A stretch of 43,847 nucleotides of DNA from an archaeon (GTDB lineage Archaea > Asgardarchaeota > Heimdallarchaeia > Heimdallarchaeales > Kariarchaeaceae): assembly GCA_024280435.1 (NCBI GenBank), contig JAJRQD010000216.1, forward strand, positions 1-43,847, in the 5' to 3' direction. This document shows positions 41,092 through 43,847 of this stretch, piece after piece (position 1 is the first letter of the stretch; the number at the start of each line of letters is the position of its first letter). The position numbers were made by a program, and so were the translations under genes. The notes beneath the pieces are model-generated. The model was not told where the DNA came from. It saw only the letters and a program-made list of their open reading frames with translations, and did no database searches.

Positions 41092-41892
41092 GTGACAATT
41101 AAAAGACGCACTTTACTCAAAGTGTATCAAAGAGAGATATTTATACGGCTCAAAGCATTCAGAATATTCTTTCTTATGTTTTTTTCTCTGATTTTCATTG
41201 GTGCAGGTGTGCTAAGTGATAGAATGAACTTGCCATTTGTATATGCGATGTATGAGATATTTGCTATGTTTTTCTTTGCAACAGATCTGAACTATCCATT
41301 TAATGATCCATTATTACAACTATTATGGTTTATATTTCCATTTTTTGGATTAATGATACTGGTAGATGGATTATCAAGCCTTGGTACCGCATTGAAATTC
41401 AGTGATCAATTGTCTAGTGAGTGGAATATTGAAATGGCAAATTTAATGAATAATCATATTATTATTGTTGGAATAGGAAACGTAGGCTTCAAATTATTGA
41501 AGCAATTGAAAGATTATGATGTGGTTGCAATTGATAAATTCGATGAAAAAGGAAGGGATGAGGAAGTATTTGAATACAAAACAATAAATCATCTACCTTT
41601 TATCAGAGGTGATGCAACCAGAACCAAAATACTTGAGGATGCAGGAATAGATAAAGCCAGTGCAATAATTATTTTGATAGATAATGATTTGCTTAATATC
41701 AAGATTGCATTATTAGCCAAAAAACTTAATCCAGAGATAAAAACTATTGTAAGAATGTTCGATATTGAATTTGGAAGGGATATCAAGGATAAAATGGAGA
41801 TAGATGCAGTTATATCAACCTCAAGTATCTCAATACCTTATTTCATTGACGCAATAAATGAAAATATTAAATTAGAAAAAAGTTCAGAATAG
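41092..41892 (+). CDS. Two-helix membrane protein with RCK/TrkA-N domain, non-canonical pore
   Basis: The C-terminal 150 residues are a TrkA-N/RCK domain: HIIIVGIGNVGFKLLKQL (GxGxxG), VVAIDKFD at strand 2 and FIRGDATRTKILEDAGIDKAS, which bind NAD(H) or nucleotide and gate K+ channels. Before it are two membrane helices as in channels, but the loop between them reads YEIFAMFFFATDLNYPFND where a TxGYGD filter is expected. Similar filterless RCK proteins exist in other prokaryotes, with ion specificity unknown. The track begins at ATG 41047; GTG 41092 is preferred because TATA-like ttataaa sits 22-28 bp upstream, but ATG 41047 is possible. It is followed 34 bp later by aIF2-beta on the same strand. 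Confidence 0.8.
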   Translation: MTIKRRTLLKVYQREIFIRLKAFRIFFLMFFSLIFIGAGVLSDRMNLPFVYAMYEIFAMFFFATDLNYPFNDPLLQLLWFIFPFFGLMILVDGLSSLGTALKFSDQLSSEWNIEMANLMNNHIIIVGIGNVGFKLLKQLKDYDVVAIDKFDEKGRDEEVFEYKTINHLPFIRGDATRTKILEDAGIDKASAIIILIDNDLLNIKIALLAKKLNPEIKTIVRMFDIEFGRDIKDKMEIDAVISTSSISIPYFIDAINENIKLEKSSE

Positions 41893-41926
41893 TAACTCTC
41901 AAATCGGAGTATTGAAATATGGAATT

Positions 41927-42322
41927 ATGAGCGATTGGAACAGCATAGATACACCATATGATGAGATCTTGAATGATTTACCAGAGGACATGCGAGATAA
42001 TTTCCCTGATGTTGATATTATTGTACAGAGTGGAGAAACTATAATTCTGAATTTTAACTCTATCATAACACAAATAAAAAGGGAGAGTAACCATTTAAAA
42101 AAATTTATATCCTCTGAACTTGGTGTTAAAACCAGTATTAAAGGTACTCAGCTTGTGATCAAATCCAAATTGGATAAAAATAGGATCACTCAAACACTTA
42201 AGATTTATATTGATAAATTTATTATTTGTGATAATTGTGGAAAGCCAGATACAATACTTAAAGGAAATAAGAAAAATATGAAAATTACATGTGCAGCTTG
42301 TGGATATTCAAAAAATCTATGA
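41927..42322 (+). CDS. Translation initiation factor aIF2, beta subunit
   Basis: One of three subunits of the archaeal factor that brings initiator Met-tRNA to the small ribosomal subunit. The core alpha-beta domain is seen in QSGETIILNFNSIITQIKRES and ISSELGVKTSIKGTQLVIK, and the C-terminal zinc ribbon in FIICDNCGKPDT and CAACGY. The 131-residue length is typical. ATG 41927 is chosen; TTG 41912 in the track would add five residues. The last six bases overlap the convergent CMD gene. Co-transcription with the RCK protein is possible but functionally unexpected. Confidence 0.92.
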   Translation: MSDWNSIDTPYDEILNDLPEDMRDNFPDVDIIVQSGETIILNFNSIITQIKRESNHLKKFISSELGVKTSIKGTQLVIKSKLDKNRITQTLKIYIDKFIICDNCGKPDTILKGNKKNMKITCAACGYSKNL

Positions 42323-42709
42323 TTTGCTATCAAGATACTCAAATACGTCATGTGCCACTTTCAACGCATCAAGTGCAAGTGGATATCCGATATACATTGC
42401 CAGGTGTAGGATTAGTTCTTTTATCTCTGTTCGTGTCAAGCCTACTTTAATACCTGCAAGAATATGTGATTTTAACTGGGGCTTCAAATTCAGCTGTGCA
42501 AGAACACTGATTGCAGCGATCTCTCTTGATTTAATATCCAATCCTTTTCTTGGATAGACAGAGCCATATGGTATTTCCTTCACAAAAGATGCAAATACGG
42601 GATCCATTTTATCAATACCTGTAATTATACTCTGCCAATTTTTTCCATACATTATCTCTCCGATCTCATTTGATTGCGTGATTCTATTTTCATGATCTGG
42701 AATATTCAT
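42317..42709 (-). CDS. Carboxymuconolactone decarboxylase-family (AhpD-fold) protein
   Basis: A 130-residue all-helical protein of PF02627. The family pattern is clear: DPVFASFVKEI, GLDIKSREIAAISVLAQLN, HILAGIKVGLTRTEIKELILHLAMYIGYPLAL. The catalytic CxxC of AhpD peroxidases is missing, so it belongs to the gamma-carboxymuconolactone decarboxylase-like branch, whose archaeal roles are mostly unknown. The track starts at 42730; ATG 42709 has a TATA-like ttatatttt 28-36 bp upstream and is slightly preferred. Its 3' end overlaps aIF2-beta by 6 bp. Confidence 0.85.
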   Translation of the reverse strand: MNIPDHENRITQSNEIGEIMYGKNWQSIITGIDKMDPVFASFVKEIPYGSVYPRKGLDIKSREIAAISVLAQLNLKPQLKSHILAGIKVGLTRTEIKELILHLAMYIGYPLALDALKVAHDVFEYLDSKS

Positions 42710-42888
42710 AATACTAAAATTTATAGTCATTTCTAAAATATAATGCTATTAACTATTATTACATATATCTGTTTAATTAAATTTGTTGTATTAATTCAAT
42801 TCTATCCTTTTTCTAGCATCATTGAAATCGTATTGAAGTAATAAATTTTTATGATTTCATTCTAATTTAGAATTAACAAAAAAATCAA

Positions 42889-42900
42889 TTTTTATATAAT
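42889..42900 (+). promoter_or_regulatory. TATA box of the gelsolin-like gene
   Basis: The string tttttatataat, preceded by the A-rich aaaaaaatcaa (BRE-like), lies 27-38 bp before ATG 42927. It is the clearest archaeal promoter in the window. Confidence 0.6.
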
Positions 42901-42926
42901 ACTATATTAACATCAATAGAAATATT

Positions 42927-43847
42927 ATGAAAGTCTTACATGTAGTTGGCAAGAAGATTGAGGAACAAAAGCCAAATGGTGATATTTATACTTTTATAGA
43001 CGGAGATGTTTATGTCGTCGATAACGGTATGGAAATTTATATCTGGTTGGGAAAAGATTGCTCAGTTGATGAAAAAACAGTTGGTGCATGGATTGCAAAT
43101 AAACTGGATAACACTGAAAGAGGTGGAGAGCCCAAGGTTGTCACAGTTCTTGAGGGAAAGGAGACTGCGGAATTCAAATCACTACTAAATTTCAAGGTAA
43201 TTGATGATGACACCCCTGGATTTTTGAGAGCAGCTGAACTAGATATGGTTGAATATAAATTATTCAGAATATATACCAAAGAAGAGACTGTATCATTTGA
43301 TGAGGCATTTATGGAGGAAGTAACTCTTGATAAAGCTAGTTTGAAATCAGAGGATGCCTTTGTTCTCGATGGCAATGAAGCTGTTTACCTGTGGATTGGT
43401 AAAAATGCCAATAGGGAGGAAAGGATCGAGGGACAGAAAGTATTACAAAAAATAGATGCTTCAAGAAATTATTTACCATTACAATACACAATTTATGAGG
43501 ATGAAGGTTCAAAATCTGAGAAAGCATTTTATGAATTTTTATCAAAAGCAAAATCATCAGGGCCTGTGGTCTCTGTAGAAGATCAAAGGGAGCTTGAGTA
43601 TCGACCAGAAGAGGCTCAAACTGCCGATGAACACAAAGCTGAAGTAGACAAGAGTTTTGATAATGCAGATCCAAATGATCCACGTGCAAGAGAAATAGTC
43701 AAAACAGTTGATTCAGTTCCACAAGAAAAAAGGGATGCAATAAATATGTCAGAAGAAGATAAATCAGAATTAACAGCAGCACCAGTTGCAAATATAGATG
43801 CTGCAAAAAAAGCCGAAGAAGAGAAATTAGCTGCTGAGGAAGCAAGA
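42927..43847 (+). CDS. Two-domain gelsolin-like protein with acidic C-terminal extension (3' end cut)
   Basis: My translation from ATG 42927 gives 307 codons open at the right edge; the track missed it because no stop lies inside. Two gelsolin-homology domains are visible: the first (about 1-95) with VYVVDNGMEIYIWLGKD and WIANKLDN; the second (about 100-210) with EYKLFRIY, AFVLDGNEAVYLWIGKNA and FYEFLSKAK. The LDxxxxxYxWxG core in each is the family signature. Two-domain gelsolins are known in Asgard archaea, where they cap, sever or bundle actin under Ca2+ control. After residue about 215 the chain is Glu/Lys/Ala-rich and looks disordered (AAKKAEEEKLAAEEA), turning into a likely coiled coil at the cut end. 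This tail is absent from the short characterised forms. Confidence 0.88.
   Translation, partial: MKVLHVVGKKIEEQKPNGDIYTFIDGDVYVVDNGMEIYIWLGKDCSVDEKTVGAWIANKLDNTERGGEPKVVTVLEGKETAEFKSLLNFKVIDDDTPGFLRAAELDMVEYKLFRIYTKEETVSFDEAFMEEVTLDKASLKSEDAFVLDGNEAVYLWIGKNANREERIEGQKVLQKIDASRNYLPLQYTIYEDEGSKSEKAFYEFLSKAKSSGPVVSVEDQRELEYRPEEAQTADEHKAEVDKSFDNADPNDPRAREIVKTVDSVPQEKRDAINMSEEDKSELTAAPVANIDAAKKAEEEKLAAEEAR

Overview
The window reads as a chromosomal segment of an archaeon, most likely an Asgard archaeon. The evidence is a two-domain gelsolin-like protein at the right edge, a Ras/Rab-like small GTPase next to a sensor protein with a longin-like tail, archaeal-type translation factors (aIF1/SUI1 with a CxxC...CxC head, aIF2-beta) and a type II methionine aminopeptidase. 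The DNA is AT-rich, and TATA-like boxes lie about 20-35 bp in front of start codons (leaderless transcription). The exact Asgard class cannot be fixed from this sequence. No tRNA, rRNA, CRISPR array, insertion sequence or phage module was recognised. Codon use and base composition look even, so this appears to be stable chromosome with unusual lineage-specific genes.

Left part (1-9.3 kb): the 5' part of a Cys-type formate dehydrogenase alpha subunit (cut by the window edge), a decayed AhpD/CMD-family pseudogene, an MFS transporter, a giant surface-type protein with a C-terminal membrane anchor, and an AEC-family carrier. The stretch 9.4-14.2 kb holds an NAD(P)-binding SDR-like protein split by two different tandem-repeat blocks. 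It is followed by a small GTPase and a GAF-PAS-longin-like protein on the same strand, a small basic protein and a ribbon-helix-helix regulator. I consider the GTPase/sensor pair the best candidate for an undescribed regulatory system.

Centre (14.4-26.7 kb): EutA without EutBC nearby, a YciI-like protein, the iorA-iorB indolepyruvate:ferredoxin oxidoreductase pair (4-bp overlap), methionine aminopeptidase, aIF1, a malate/lactate-type dehydrogenase (Ldh_2 family), DUF423, two small zinc proteins, a methyltransferase, a low-molecular-weight phosphatase interrupted by one in-frame TAG, and a beta-lactamase-fold serine hydrolase.

Right part (26.8-43.8 kb): a zinc-cluster protein with a degenerate methyltransferase fold, a cytosolic TPR-histidine kinase, an L-lactate permease, a secreted LTD-Ig-nuclease-FN3x3-LTD protein, a C2H2 plus NYN/Zc3h12a-like RNase, a HAD phosphatase, a membrane hybrid histidine kinase, a winged-helix/ferredoxin protein, a PAS protein with a cysteine cluster and a longin-like tail, an RCK protein with a non-canonical pore, aIF2-beta, a CMD-family protein and the gelsolin-like protein.

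Metabolically, formate dehydrogenase, IorAB, the lactate permease and the Ldh_2 enzyme fit a fermentative, ferredoxin-linked life on amino acids and organic acids (inference). The other theme is signalling: two histidine kinases with similar H-boxes, two PAS/GAF proteins with longin-like ends, and a Ras-like GTPase.
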